Source of the DNA: an uncultured Pelagibacteraceae bacterium
GTDB taxonomy: Bacteria; Pseudomonadota; Alphaproteobacteria; Pelagibacterales; AG-422-B15
Direction of reading: 5' to 3'
NCBI GenBank assembly: GCA_902613805.1
Contig: CACMIV010000001.1
Span: 426,001-490,000 of the forward strand
DNA: 64,000 bases
Below the pieces are notes generated by a model, which saw nothing but the letters and a program-made list of their open reading frames with translations, did not search any database and was not told where the DNA came from. This document shows positions 17,281 to 25,973 of the stretch, piece by piece (the first letter of the stretch is position 1; each line of letters begins with the position of its first letter). Both the position numbers and the translations under genes were made by a program.

Positions 17281-19206
17281 TTACGATTGCTTATTATCTT
17301 CTTTGACTTCCTCGAATTCAGCATCAACAACTTTTTCATTATTCTGGTCAGATCCAGCAGCTGTATTGTCAGATGGCTCGTTTGGATTGGGAGCATCTTG
17401 CTGTTGAGCCTTATACATTGCTTCACCTAATTTCATAGACGATTGAGTTAATGCTTCAAGTCCACTTTTAATCTTATCGGTGTCATCTGAAGCAACAGCT
17501 TCTTTTAAAGCCTTAATATCGTTTTCAATTGCATTCTTTTCTTGCTCAGAAACCTTATCACCAAATTCTTTTAGATTTTTCTCGGCAGAGTGTATCATTG
17601 TGTCTGCTTGGTTTTTAACATCAACGCCTTCTCGTTTTTTCTTATCTGCCTCCGCGTTGGCTTCAGCTTCTTTGACCATTTTGTCGATCTCTTCTTCACT
17701 TAAACCACCCGATGCTTGTATTTTAATTTGTTGTTCTTTTCCTGTACCTTTGTCTTTCGCAGACACATTTACAATTCCATTAGCGTCAATATCAAATGTT
17801 ACTTCAATTTGAGGAACACCCCTAGGAGCAGGTGGTATGCCTACTAAGTCAAAGTTACCAAGCAATTTATTATCAGCAGCCATTTCTCTCTCACCCTGAC
17901 ACACTCGTATTGTTACAGCAGTTTGATTGTCATCAGCAGTTGAAAATACCTGACTTTTTTTTGTTGGAATTGTTGTATTTTTATCAATTAATTTTGTAAA
18001 GACGCCACCAAGAGTTTCAATACCAAGGGATAAAGGTGTAACATCAAGCAGTAATACATCCTTAACATCCCCTTGAAGAATACCAGCTTGAATAGCTGCA
18101 CCTTGTGCAACAACTTCATCTGGGTTTACGCCTTTATTTGGTTCTTTACCAAAAAAGTTTTTAACAGTTTCTATGACTTTTGGCATTCTTGTCATTCCAC
18201 CAACCAAGACTACCTCGTCAATTTCACCGGCGCTCAAACCGGCATCCTTGAGAGCGGCATCACAAGGTTTAATTGTTTTTTCAATTAAATCATCAACAAG
18301 TGTTTCAAGCTTTGCTCTTGTCACCTTGATATTTAAATGCTTGGGACCTGACTGATCAGCTGTAATAAATGGTAAATTAATTTCTGTTTGAGATGTTGAA
18401 GATAATTCGATCTTAGCCTTCTCAGCAGATTCTTTCAATCTTTGGAGTGCTAATTTATCCTGAGTAAGGTCAATATTATTTTCTTTCTTAAATTCTTCAG
18501 CAAGATAATTTAAGAGACGAGTGTCAAAGTCCTCACCACCTAAAAATGTATCACCATTAGTTGATTTCACTTCAAAAACTCCATCACCAATTTCTAAAAT
18601 TGAAATATCAAAAGTACCACCACCTAAATCATATACAGCAATAGTTTTGCCATCCTTCTTATCTAAACCATATGCTAGTGCAGCAGCAGTTGGCTCATTG
18701 ACTATTCTTTCAACCTCAAGTCCAGCTATTTTACCAGCATCTTTAGTAGCTTGTCTTTGAGCATCATTAAAGTAAGCAGGAACAGTGATGACCGCTTTTT
18801 CAACTTTTTCACCTAAATACCTTTCTGCATCTTCTTTTAATTTTTGAAGTACAAAGGCAGAAATTTGAGATGGTGAATATTTTTCAGATCCTGACTCTAC
18901 CCATGCATCACCATTTTCAGATTTAATGATTTTAAAAGGTACCATGTCAGCATCTTTTTTGACCATTGGGTCTTCGAAAGATCTACCTATAAGTCTCTTG
19001 ATTGCAAAAAATGTATTTTCAGGGTTTGTGACACCTTGCCTTTTTGCAGGTTGTCCAACTAACTTTTCTTCTTCACTTCCAAAACTTATAATTGAAGGCG
19101 TAGTTCTAGATCCTTCAGCATTTTCAATAACCTTAGGGTCCTTACCATCCATTATCGAGATACAACTATTTGTAGTCCCTAAATCTATTCCTATTACTTT
19201 TGCCAT
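17281..19206 (-). CDS. dnaK: Chaperone DnaK (Hsp70)
   Basis: DnaK is the ATP-dependent Hsp70 chaperone. Its 641 residues include the nucleotide-binding signature [10 protein letters not shown] at the start, [11 protein letters not shown] near 196-206 and [11 protein letters not shown] near 335-345. The substrate-binding beta domain and an acidic, Gln/Asn-rich C-terminal lid tail ending [10 protein letters not shown] follow. A predicted RpoH-type promoter lies about 30 bases upstream of the ATG. grpE is encoded just upstream on the same strand after a 121-base gap. Confidence 0.99.
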   Translation of the reverse strand: MAKVIGIDLGTTNSCISIMDGKDPKVIENAEGSRTTPSIISFGSEEEKLVGQPAKRQGVTNPENTFFAIKRLIGRSFEDPMVKKDADMVPFKIIKSENGDAWVESGSEKYSPSQISAFVLQKLKEDAERYLGEKVEKAVITVPAYFNDAQRQATKDAGKIAGLEVERIVNEPTAAALAYGLDKKDGKTIAVYDLGGGTFDISILEIGDGVFEVKSTNGDTFLGGEDFDTRLLNYLAEEFKKENNIDLTQDKLALQRLKESAEKAKIELSSTSQTEINLPFITADQSGPKHLNIKVTRAKLETLVDDLIEKTIKPCDAALKDAGLSAGEIDEVVLVGGMTRMPKVIETVKNFFGKEPNKGVNPDEVVAQGAAIQAGILQGDVKDVLLLDVTPLSLGIETLGGVFTKLIDKNTTIPTKKSQVFSTADDNQTAVTIRVCQGEREMAADNKLLGNFDLVGIPPAPRGVPQIEVTFDIDANGIVNVSAKDKGTGKEQQIKIQASGGLSEEEIDKMVKEAEANAEADKKKREGVDVKNQADTMIHSAEKNLKEFGDKVSEQEKNAIENDIKALKEAVASDDTDKIKSGLEALTQSSMKLGEAMYKAQQQDAPNPNEPSDNTAAGSDQNNEKVVDAEFEEVKEDNKQS

Positions 19207-19236
19207 ATGATTACTCTAAATTGATATTTGCTCTAT

Positions 19237-19263
19237 ATATGGGTAGTTGATTTTGCAGTACAA
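19237..19263 (-). promoter_or_regulatory. Predicted heat-shock (RpoH-type) promoter of dnaK
   Basis: On the minus strand, TTGTAC (19263-19258) is followed after 14 bases by CCCATAT (19243-19237). The latter closely matches the sigma32 -10 core CCCCATNT. Spacing fits the sigma32 range. The predicted leader to the dnaK ATG at 19206 is about 24 bases. Confidence 0.55.
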
Positions 19264-19327
19264 CCCCTTGCTTAATAAAAAAGAGTAAAATGAGATTTTG
19301 AATTATTATTATACTATCCTATTGATA

Positions 19328-19882
19328 TTATTTAACTTTTTTCTTTACCACGCCTACAAGTGCTGGTCTTAGAAGTCTATCTCCAATTTTGTATCCCTCT
19401 TGAACAACCTCAGCAATTGTTCCTGCTTCTTGATCATCCTTTTCGACTTCAAACATTGCTTGGTGAATATTTGGATCAAATTGCTCACCCAGTGATTTAA
19501 TTTGTTCAATCTTAAATCTTTCAAAAGTAGATATAATTTGTTTTTCGGTAAGCTCAATTCCCTCGAATAGTTGAGAAAGACTGTCTGATTTTTCTTTTAC
19601 TTCTTTAACTTTAACTGAAGCTATAGCTCTTTGGAGATTATCGAGAACCGATAGTATCTCTTTTGCGAAATTCGAAATCACATAATTGCTTAAGTCCTCT
19701 TTTTCTCTATCAAATCTTTTTCTTAGATTTTCATTTTCAGCCAGGCTGGTTAGAAGCCTACTTTCAAGCTCTTTAAGCTTATCATTATCTTCAGCTCCCG
19801 CTTCTTCTGTTTTTACTTCAGAATTTTCATCTGCTTTAGCTGGCTTGGGGTCTAAATTTTTTTTATTTTTATTTTTGGCCAT
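19328..19882 (-). CDS. grpE: Nucleotide exchange factor GrpE
   Basis: GrpE is the dimeric nucleotide exchange factor for DnaK. The 184-residue protein has a charged, disordered N-terminus, a long coiled coil (about 45-100, LENEN-like SLAENENLRKRFDREKEDL) and the C-terminal beta domain (GEQFDPNIHQAMFEVE, GYKIGDRLLRPALVGV). The repressor gene hrcA, which usually precedes grpE next to rph, is absent. A sigma70-type promoter abuts the ATG, suggesting a leaderless mRNA. Confidence 0.97.
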   Translation of the reverse strand: MAKNKNKKNLDPKPAKADENSEVKTEEAGAEDNDKLKELESRLLTSLAENENLRKRFDREKEDLSNYVISNFAKEILSVLDNLQRAIASVKVKEVKEKSDSLSQLFEGIELTEKQIISTFERFKIEQIKSLGEQFDPNIHQAMFEVEKDDQEAGTIAEVVQEGYKIGDRLLRPALVGVVKKKVK

Positions 19883-19889
19883 ATTTAAT

Positions 19890-19918
19890 TATGTAATGAT
19901 CTATATTATTTTCGTCAA
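19890..19918 (-). promoter_or_regulatory. Predicted sigma70-type promoter of grpE (leaderless)
   Basis: On the minus strand, TTGACG (19918-19913) and TACATA (19895-19890) are separated by exactly 17 bases. Only 7 bases lie between the -10 box and the grpE ATG at 19882. Transcription would therefore begin at or next to the start codon. Confidence 0.5.
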
Positions 19919-19925
19919 TACATAG

Positions 19926-19931
19926 TATAAT
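19926..19931 (+). promoter_or_regulatory. Predicted -10 box of rph
   Basis: A perfect TATAAT ends 10 bases before the rph ATG at 19942. No good -35 is seen 17 bases upstream. As with grpE on the other strand, the leader would be only a few bases long and no Shine-Dalgarno is visible. Confidence 0.4.
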
Positions 19932-19941
19932 TTATCACTCA

Positions 19942-20655
19942 ATGAGAAATAATAGAAATATTAACCAATTAAGAGATATAGAAATAATTCCTAATTTTTC
20001 ATACAATCCGGAAGGCTCATGCTTAATTAAATGTGGTGATACGCATGTGATCTGCAGTGCATCGCTTGATAGAAATTTACCAAGATGGTTAAAAAATTCA
20101 GAGACTGGGTGGGTAACAGCAGAATATGGGATGTTACCAAGATCAACTTCTGAGAGAATGTCTAGAGAGGCCGCTAAAGGTAAACAATCCGGTAGAACAC
20201 AGGAAATACAAAGACTAATTGGAAGATCATTAAGATCTATAGTTAATTTAGAAGATTTAAGAGAATTACAAATAATAATAGATTGTGATGTTATTCAAGC
20301 AGATGGTGGAACAAGAACCGCTTCAATCTCAGGATCATTTATCGCACTTCAATTATGCATTAATCATATGCTTAATAAAAAAATTATAAAAAAAAATCCA
20401 ATTACTGAATATGTTGCCGCGATTAGCTGTGGAATTATAAATGGTGAGCCTTATTTAGACTTAGATTTTGAAGAAGATCAAAATGCTGAAGTAGATGCAA
20501 ATTTTGTAATAACAGAAAGTGGTAAATTAGTTGAAGTACAGATGACTTCGGAAAAAAAGCTTTGTGAGGAGAGGTCATTTAATGCAATGTTGGAACTTGC
20601 AAAATCAGGGATCTCTGAGATCATCCAAATGCAAAAAAAAATTTTAAGTGATTAA
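19942..20655 (+). CDS. rph: Ribonuclease PH
   Basis: RNase PH is a phosphorolytic 3'-5' exoribonuclease that trims tRNA 3' ends. The 237 residues include GDTHVICSASLDRNLPRWL, the phosphate-binding SGRTQEIQRLIGRSLRS and the catalytic DCDVIQADGGTRTASISG. It is divergent from grpE. In most Alphaproteobacteria hrcA lies in that gap; here only 59 bases remain. The stop overlaps rdgB. Confidence 0.97.
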   Translation: MRNNRNINQLRDIEIIPNFSYNPEGSCLIKCGDTHVICSASLDRNLPRWLKNSETGWVTAEYGMLPRSTSERMSREAAKGKQSGRTQEIQRLIGRSLRSIVNLEDLRELQIIIDCDVIQADGGTRTASISGSFIALQLCINHMLNKKIIKKNPITEYVAAISCGIINGEPYLDLDFEEDQNAEVDANFVITESGKLVEVQMTSEKKLCEERSFNAMLELAKSGISEIIQMQKKILSD

Positions 20656-21262
20656 AAATATAAAAGAAATAGTTATTGCTAGTCACAATGAGGGCAAGGT
20701 AAAAGAAATAAAATCTCTTTTAAAACCTCTAGGCTTTAAAATTTATTCTGCAAAAAAATTTGAAATTAATGAACCAGTAGAAAATGGTAAAACTTTTAGA
20801 GAAAATTCTCTTATAAAATCAAAAAATGCATCTTTAAAATCAGGTATTCCCTCTATAGCTGATGACAGTGGGCTTTGTATTTTGTCTCTAAATAACGATC
20901 CTGGTATTTATTCGGCACGCTGGGCGGGTAAATCAAAGAACTTTGATCTGGCAATGAAAAAAATAGAACATAAAATGACAAGAAATCAGTTGTTGAATAA
21001 ATCGTCAAGAAAGGCTTTTTTTTGTTGTGCTCTTTCAATTTATTTTCCAAATAATGATTTTAGAGTTTTTGAAGGAAAAAAGTATGGCCATATTCAATTC
21101 CCTGCGTTAGGAAAAAATGGTTTTGGATATGACCCAATCTTTGTGCCAAATGGATACAGAAAAACCTTTGGCGAGATGAATTTTGATTATAAGGAGAGAA
21201 TAAGTCATAGAGCCATTGCATTTAGGAAGATGAAAAAATTTCTTCAAACGTACAAATTTTAA
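20648..21262 (+). CDS. rdgB: Non-canonical purine NTP pyrophosphatase (RdgB/HAM1)
   Basis: RdgB hydrolyses dITP/XTP to keep deaminated purines out of DNA. The family start IVIASHNEGKVKEIKSLL, the catalytic SIADDSGLCI and the C-terminal ALGKNGFGYDPIFVPNG and SHRAIAF are all present. The start codon is GTG at 20648, overlapping the rph stop by 8 bases. The expected next gene hemW is missing. Instead the stop shares TTAA with the convergent lppC gene. Confidence 0.95.
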   Translation: MIKNIKEIVIASHNEGKVKEIKSLLKPLGFKIYSAKKFEINEPVENGKTFRENSLIKSKNASLKSGIPSIADDSGLCILSLNNDPGIYSARWAGKSKNFDLAMKKIEHKMTRNQLLNKSSRKAFFCCALSIYFPNNDFRVFEGKKYGHIQFPALGKNGFGYDPIFVPNGYRKTFGEMNFDYKERISHRAIAFRKMKKFLQTYKF

Positions 21263-22557
21263 TTCAATAAAATAAACTTTTGATTTTTTATCTGGTAGAC
21301 ATTTGGATTGCGTAATACCGATCCATTTTTATTAATCTTAAACCATCCATTAATACCTATAAATCCACTGTTTGTATAAAGCCTGTTTACTTTAAATACA
21401 TTTTTTTCTGAATGAAGTTTGCCTATAAGACCAACAATATCATAAATTAAAGTTGATATTGAGTGTGGTTGAGATTTAAAAAGATTAACATATTCCTCTT
21501 CGAATTCTTTTTTGTTATTTATGTTGAAAGATGTGAAGTAACTATGCTCTAAACCAGGTTCCTTAAGAGATAAATTTTGTGCCCATAGTGAGTTTCCCAT
21601 ATATTGTATTTTTTTTGGATCAACATCATAATATGGAAGAATAGAGCTAAGGTTTGATAGCTCCTCAAAACTTTGCGTAAAAATTAATAATGCCTCAAAA
21701 TCTAATTCACCATAGGTATCTTTTTTATATAGTTTTTTTAGCTGTTTATCTGCTTGAATAGAATTTTCATTTTCAAGTTCCTTAATTTTATCTTCAAGTT
21801 GAATTTTTCTTTTTTCATAATTTGATATGTTTTTTGAGATTTTGTAAAAATCTGGAGATTTTGGATTATAAAATACATACTTAAAAGAAGTTAAAGTATT
21901 CTTTGATTTAAAAACTTCAGTTTCTTTTTTAACTCTTTTGCCATACTCATTATTTGGAAGAATAACTGCATATCTATTTAAATTTTTATTAATTGAATAA
22001 CTCAGTAAGGCTCTAATTTCATCTTCAAGTGTAAGACCAAAAACAGAAATACCCACTTCTTCTAAAATTGAATTATTTGAAAGAGTGATCATCGGTATAT
22101 TTTTTTCTTTAATAATTTCACTTAGCTGAATGACCTTATCAGTAAAAACAGGTCCAATAATAATTTCAATATCTTTTTCGAGTAGATTATAAACCTCAGT
22201 TAATAAGCTCTCTTCTTTACCTGTATCAATAACATTAAAAATAATATTTTTTTGATTTGTTTTTTCTAATGCTAGTTGCGCTGTATTTAATAGAGACTTT
22301 CCTAGAAGATAATGCTTTCCGCTTAAAGGCAACATTAGGCCAATTTCTATAATTATTTCATTTTTTTCATTTTCTACTTTGGCTCTATTTAAATCATTCA
22401 AAATATTGTTTTGCTTCCCACTTGTATTACTCGTTATTAATGATTGGTTTTGTGCTACAGTATTTGTTTGGCTGGATGTAGATGTTTCACAGCTTATAAG
22501 AAAGGCAAAACATATAATAATGAGGAAAAAGAAATATAGTTTTTTTAAACTGATCAT
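21259..22557 (-). CDS. LppC/LpoA-like lipoprotein (penicillin-binding protein activator-like)
   Basis: This is a lipoprotein of 432 residues. Its signal peptide ends in the lipobox LISC with Cys23. A Ser/Thr/Asn-rich linker and a periplasmic-binding-protein-like domain (IIIEIGLMLPLSGKHYLLGKSLLNTAQLAL) follow. In gamma-proteobacteria LpoA activates PBP1A. Alphaproteobacterial relatives sit in the same lppC-rsmI context, but their partner is not established. A coiled, charged segment (about residues 245-275) interrupts the domain. The ATG lies only 3 bases from the divergent rsmI ATG. Confidence 0.82.
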   Translation of the reverse strand: MISLKKLYFFFLIIICFAFLISCETSTSSQTNTVAQNQSLITSNTSGKQNNILNDLNRAKVENEKNEIIIEIGLMLPLSGKHYLLGKSLLNTAQLALEKTNQKNIIFNVIDTGKEESLLTEVYNLLEKDIEIIIGPVFTDKVIQLSEIIKEKNIPMITLSNNSILEEVGISVFGLTLEDEIRALLSYSINKNLNRYAVILPNNEYGKRVKKETEVFKSKNTLTSFKYVFYNPKSPDFYKISKNISNYEKRKIQLEDKIKELENENSIQADKQLKKLYKKDTYGELDFEALLIFTQSFEELSNLSSILPYYDVDPKKIQYMGNSLWAQNLSLKEPGLEHSYFTSFNINNKKEFEEEYVNLFKSQPHSISTLIYDIVGLIGKLHSEKNVFKVNRLYTNSGFIGINGWFKINKNGSVLRNPNVYQIKNQKFILLN

Positions 22558-22560
22558 AAT

Positions 22561-23439
22561 ATGAAACTAAATATTGAATATATTAATGGATTATTAGAAT
22601 ACGAAAAGATTGAAAATGGCCTTTATATCATTGGAACACCAATTGGTAATCTAAGTGATATTACGCTTAGATCTCTTAAGTTATTATCATGTGTAGACTT
22701 GATAATTTGTGAAGATACAAGAGTAAGTAAAAAGTTAACCACTAAATATGGAATAAGTACGCAGTTAAGACCTTTTCATAAATTTAATTCAAAAAGAGTA
22801 ATACCAAGTATTTTAAAAAAATTGCAGTCTGGTTTTTCAGTCGCTCTTATTTCTGACTCAGGCACCCCTATAATTTCAGATCCTGGATCTGACCTTATAA
22901 AGGCCTGTTCGGAAAATAAAATTAAAATATTCTCTATACCTGGCCCCTCAGCTCCTACAGCAAGTATCGTTCTCTCAAATTTTTCAAGTACGGCTTATTC
23001 ATTTAGAGGTTTTTTTCCAAGGCAAAAAAAAAATATATTAAAAGAAATTAATTTAATGAAATCGAATGATAGTCCAACTATATTTTTTGAGTCACCAAAT
23101 CGAATTTTAAAAACTCTAAAATTAATAGTTCATTACCATAATAATTCTAAAATTACTTTTATAAGAGAGCTTACAAAAAGAAATGAGGAGATAATTAATT
23201 CAACTATTTTGGAATTAATTTCAAATTTAGAAAAAAGAACAAAAATATATGGTGAAATTACATTTATATTAGAACCGCTAAAAAAGAAAAATCAAATCAA
23301 TTTTTCAAAAAGTGAGATAATTACATTTGCACATAAATTAATGAAAGATGGTCTAAGCATATCTGAAGTAGCAAAAACCGTTGCAAAAGATTTAGAAATA
23401 CCAAAAAGGGAAATCTACCAATTGTTGATAAATAAATAA
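22561..23439 (+). CDS. rsmI: 16S rRNA (cytidine-1402 2'-O)-methyltransferase RsmI
   Basis: RsmI uses SAM to 2'-O-methylate C1402 of 16S rRNA. The core motifs are GLYIIGTPIGNLSDITLRSLKLL, CEDTRVSKKL, ISDSGTPIISDPG and IPGPSAPTASI. The length is 292, with a roughly 18-residue extension before the usual GLY start. No closer start codon is available. The gene begins 3 bases from the divergent lppC start, so its promoter must lie inside lppC. The expected yraN neighbour is absent downstream. Confidence 0.95.
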   Translation: MKLNIEYINGLLEYEKIENGLYIIGTPIGNLSDITLRSLKLLSCVDLIICEDTRVSKKLTTKYGISTQLRPFHKFNSKRVIPSILKKLQSGFSVALISDSGTPIISDPGSDLIKACSENKIKIFSIPGPSAPTASIVLSNFSSTAYSFRGFFPRQKKNILKEINLMKSNDSPTIFFESPNRILKTLKLIVHYHNNSKITFIRELTKRNEEIINSTILELISNLEKRTKIYGEITFILEPLKKKNQINFSKSEIITFAHKLMKDGLSISEVAKTVAKDLEIPKREIYQLLINK

Positions 23440-23470
23440 CTATGAGATAAAAATTATTATATATTAAGGT

Positions 23471-24061
23471 ATGAAAATTAAACAAAAAATAATATTAATA
23501 TTTATACCTTTGTTTGTTTTTAGCTTATCTAGCTGTGCACAAGTTGTAACAGGAACAGCTGTTAAAGTTGCAACTGTTTCTCAAGAGGAGAGGTCAATCG
23601 GTGAGTTTGTTGATGATGCGATTATAAAAACTGTTATTAAAAATACATATTTTGATCAAAGTGAAAATTTATTTTTTAATATAGATGTAGAAGTATCACA
23701 AGGACGTGTGTTACTAACAGGTACAGTTGAGAATATTGATCTGAAAATTGAGGCTACAAAAATTGCATGGGGTGTTAAGGGCGTTAAAACAGTAATCAAT
23801 GAAATACAAATTAGTAACTCAGACAGTATTTTAAATTTTGCAGACGATTTAATTATAAGTACAAAAATTTTAGGAAAATTAATGCTGGAAGAGAAAGTAA
23901 ATTCTCTAAATTATAACGTGGAGACAGTTAATAAATTGGTTTACATAATAGGTATTGCCAAAACTGAAAAAGAGCGAGAATTAGTTATAAGCATAGCTAG
24001 TAATGTATATGGTGTTGATGAAGTCATCGACTACATAACTATAAAATCAAGTGATTTATAA
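23471..24061 (+). CDS. BON-domain lipoprotein (DolP/YraP-like)
   Basis: This is an envelope lipoprotein of 196 residues with signal peptide and lipobox LSSC (Cys22). Two BON domains follow. The first runs about residues 45-115, with VSQGRVLLTGTVEN and WGVKGVKTVINEI. The second runs about 120-195, with VNKLVYIIGIAKTEKERE and VYGVDEVIDYI. BON domains bind phospholipid. DolP in E. coli maintains outer-membrane integrity and occupies the same lpoA-rsmI-yraN-dolP neighbourhood. The arrangement here therefore supports an orthologous role. Confidence 0.85.
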   Translation: MKIKQKIILIFIPLFVFSLSSCAQVVTGTAVKVATVSQEERSIGEFVDDAIIKTVIKNTYFDQSENLFFNIDVEVSQGRVLLTGTVENIDLKIEATKIAWGVKGVKTVINEIQISNSDSILNFADDLIISTKILGKLMLEEKVNSLNYNVETVNKLVYIIGIAKTEKERELVISIASNVYGVDEVIDYITIKSSDL

Positions 24062-24066
24062 TAGAT

Positions 24067-24996
24067 ATGAAAATTGGATTTCAGATAGACATCATTGAAA
24101 GTCTTAATGTTAAAACAGATAGCACTCTTCCAATAATTTTAGAGTCTCAAAAAAGAAAAAACAAAAATTTTTGTTTTTTACCAAGTTCATTAACCTACAA
24201 AAACAATTCAGTTTATGCCGAAATTCAGGAAATATATTTCAAGAATGGTAGGATCGAAAACTATTTACTTGGCAAAAAGCGGGCTGTTGATCTTAAACTT
24301 TTCAACTATATTTTTATAAGACAAGATCCACCTTACAATATGGAATATATTTCCTCTATGCATCTCCTTGAACAAATTAGCGATTTCACAAAAATTATAA
24401 ATCATCCCAAAGGAATTAGAAATGCTCCTGAGAAGATATCAATGCTTGCTTATGGAAATATAATACCACCAACTATTATCACTCGGACAAAAAATGAAGT
24501 AGATAGTTTTGTGAAAAAATATGGAAAATCTGTTATCAAACCTCTTTATGGAAACGGTGGTACAAGTATATTTTTATTAGATAAAAGTGATAAAAATTAT
24601 AATCAGATAATTGAAAGATTCATTGATCATCTTAGCGAGCCTTTCATTGTTCAGAAATTCCTTCCAGAAATAAAAAAAGGAGATAAAAGAATCATTTTAA
24701 TAAATGGCGAACCAATTGCCGCATTAAGAAGAATTCCCCAAAGTAATGATATTAGATCGAATATCCATGTTGGAGGTAATTGCGAGGCAATTACAATGTC
24801 AAAAAATGATTTAAAAATTTGTAGAGAAATAAAAGGCTTCCTAAAAAATGAAGGTCTTTTTTTTGTAGGCATTGATATTATTGGAAAATATTTAACAGAA
24901 ATTAACGTTACCTCACCAACATGTATTCAGGAAATTAAGCGATTACACAAAATAGATATATCCAAGATAATATGGGATCAACTTAATAAAAAATAA
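24067..24996 (+). CDS. gshB: Glutathione synthetase
   Basis: This ATP-grasp ligase joins gamma-glutamylcysteine and glycine. The 309 residues show GIRNAPEKISML, the ATP-binding VIKPLYGNGGTSIFLL, RIILINGEPIAALRRIP and the metal-binding FVGIDIIGKYLTEINVTSPT. The final SPTG loop reads SPTC, a mild deviation. It follows the BON lipoprotein by 5 bases. gshA is not in this window. Confidence 0.94.
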   Translation: MKIGFQIDIIESLNVKTDSTLPIILESQKRKNKNFCFLPSSLTYKNNSVYAEIQEIYFKNGRIENYLLGKKRAVDLKLFNYIFIRQDPPYNMEYISSMHLLEQISDFTKIINHPKGIRNAPEKISMLAYGNIIPPTIITRTKNEVDSFVKKYGKSVIKPLYGNGGTSIFLLDKSDKNYNQIIERFIDHLSEPFIVQKFLPEIKKGDKRIILINGEPIAALRRIPQSNDIRSNIHVGGNCEAITMSKNDLKICREIKGFLKNEGLFFVGIDIIGKYLTEINVTSPTCIQEIKRLHKIDISKIIWDQLNKK

Positions 24997-25010
24997 TACA
25001 CTTTCATCTT

Positions 25011-25973
25011 ATGAGTTTACAAGCCAAAATATTGAACTTTATGCTCAAAAAATACATTAAAGAAGCGCAACCCCCAGTTGAAGAGAGGTCCTATACAGAA
25101 GCTAGAAAAATGATGAACCAAGATGGATATACCGATCTTGACGCATCATTTGGATTAAAGCTTTTACAAAAATTCATTTTTAGTAAATCTAAATCATATA
25201 TTACTTCAAATGAAATTTATTTAGATAGCATAAGAGCACTACACTTTACACGAAAGGAATTTAATAGAGAAAAATGTATATTATATTTCCATGGTGGGGG
25301 GTATGTTGCTGGTTCGCCTGAAACTCATCAAAACATGCTTTTGTCATTGGCGGATACGTCATCTATTCAAATATTTGCAATTGATTACTCACTCTCACCT
25401 GAAAGTAATTTTCCCCAAGCAATCAATGACGCTGTTAGCAGCTATAATGCCCTGCTAAAAAAAGGATTTAGAAGTGAAAATATTTTTTTTGGAGGAGACT
25501 CAGCTGGTGGAAACTTAACTTTAGTAAGCACTCTAAAATTACAGGAGTTGAATCAAAAATTACCATCAAAGTTATTTTTATTGTCACCCTGGACTGACCT
25601 CACTGGAGAAGGAAGAAGTATTAAAGAAAATTCAAAATCTGACCCTTATTTGTCTTACGATAATTGGTTAAATACTTCACTATCAATGCAAAATACTGTC
25701 AAAGAATGGTACGCCCCTAATCAAGATTATAAGAACCCTCTTATATCCCCTGCATTTGCTAAATATTCTAACTTTCCAAAAACATTAATTCAAGTAAGTG
25801 ATATTGAAATACTATACAGTGACTCTCTCGACGTAGCTGCTGCAATCAAAGAGGGAGGCAATGAAGTAAATCTCTCTGTTTACAATAACTTACCTCATGT
25901 ATGGCAAATTTTTGGATTTTTACCTGAAGCAAAACAAGCAATCAGAGAAATTTCTAGATTTTTAGAAGATTAA
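25011..25973 (+). CDS. Alpha/beta hydrolase, hormone-sensitive-lipase (HSL) family esterase
   Basis: This is a carboxylesterase of 320 residues. The HSL oxyanion motif HGGGYVAGSPETH is near residue 97. The nucleophile elbow GDSAGGN (Ser about 167) and the late catalytic His in LPHVW complete the picture. An Asp in VSDIEILYSDS is the likely acid. The natural substrate is unknown. It follows gshB by 14 bases. Its stop shares TTAA with the convergent maeB. Confidence 0.87.
   Translation: MSLQAKILNFMLKKYIKEAQPPVEERSYTEARKMMNQDGYTDLDASFGLKLLQKFIFSKSKSYITSNEIYLDSIRALHFTRKEFNREKCILYFHGGGYVAGSPETHQNMLLSLADTSSIQIFAIDYSLSPESNFPQAINDAVSSYNALLKKGFRSENIFFGGDSAGGNLTLVSTLKLQELNQKLPSKLFLLSPWTDLTGEGRSIKENSKSDPYLSYDNWLNTSLSMQNTVKEWYAPNQDYKNPLISPAFAKYSNFPKTLIQVSDIEILYSDSLDVAAAIKEGGNEVNLSVYNNLPHVWQIFGFLPEAKQAIREISRFLED

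Noticed and set aside
19883..19941. CIRCE operator in the grpE/rph gap
   Set aside because: There is no TTAGCACTC/GAGTGCTAA-like repeat in the gap.
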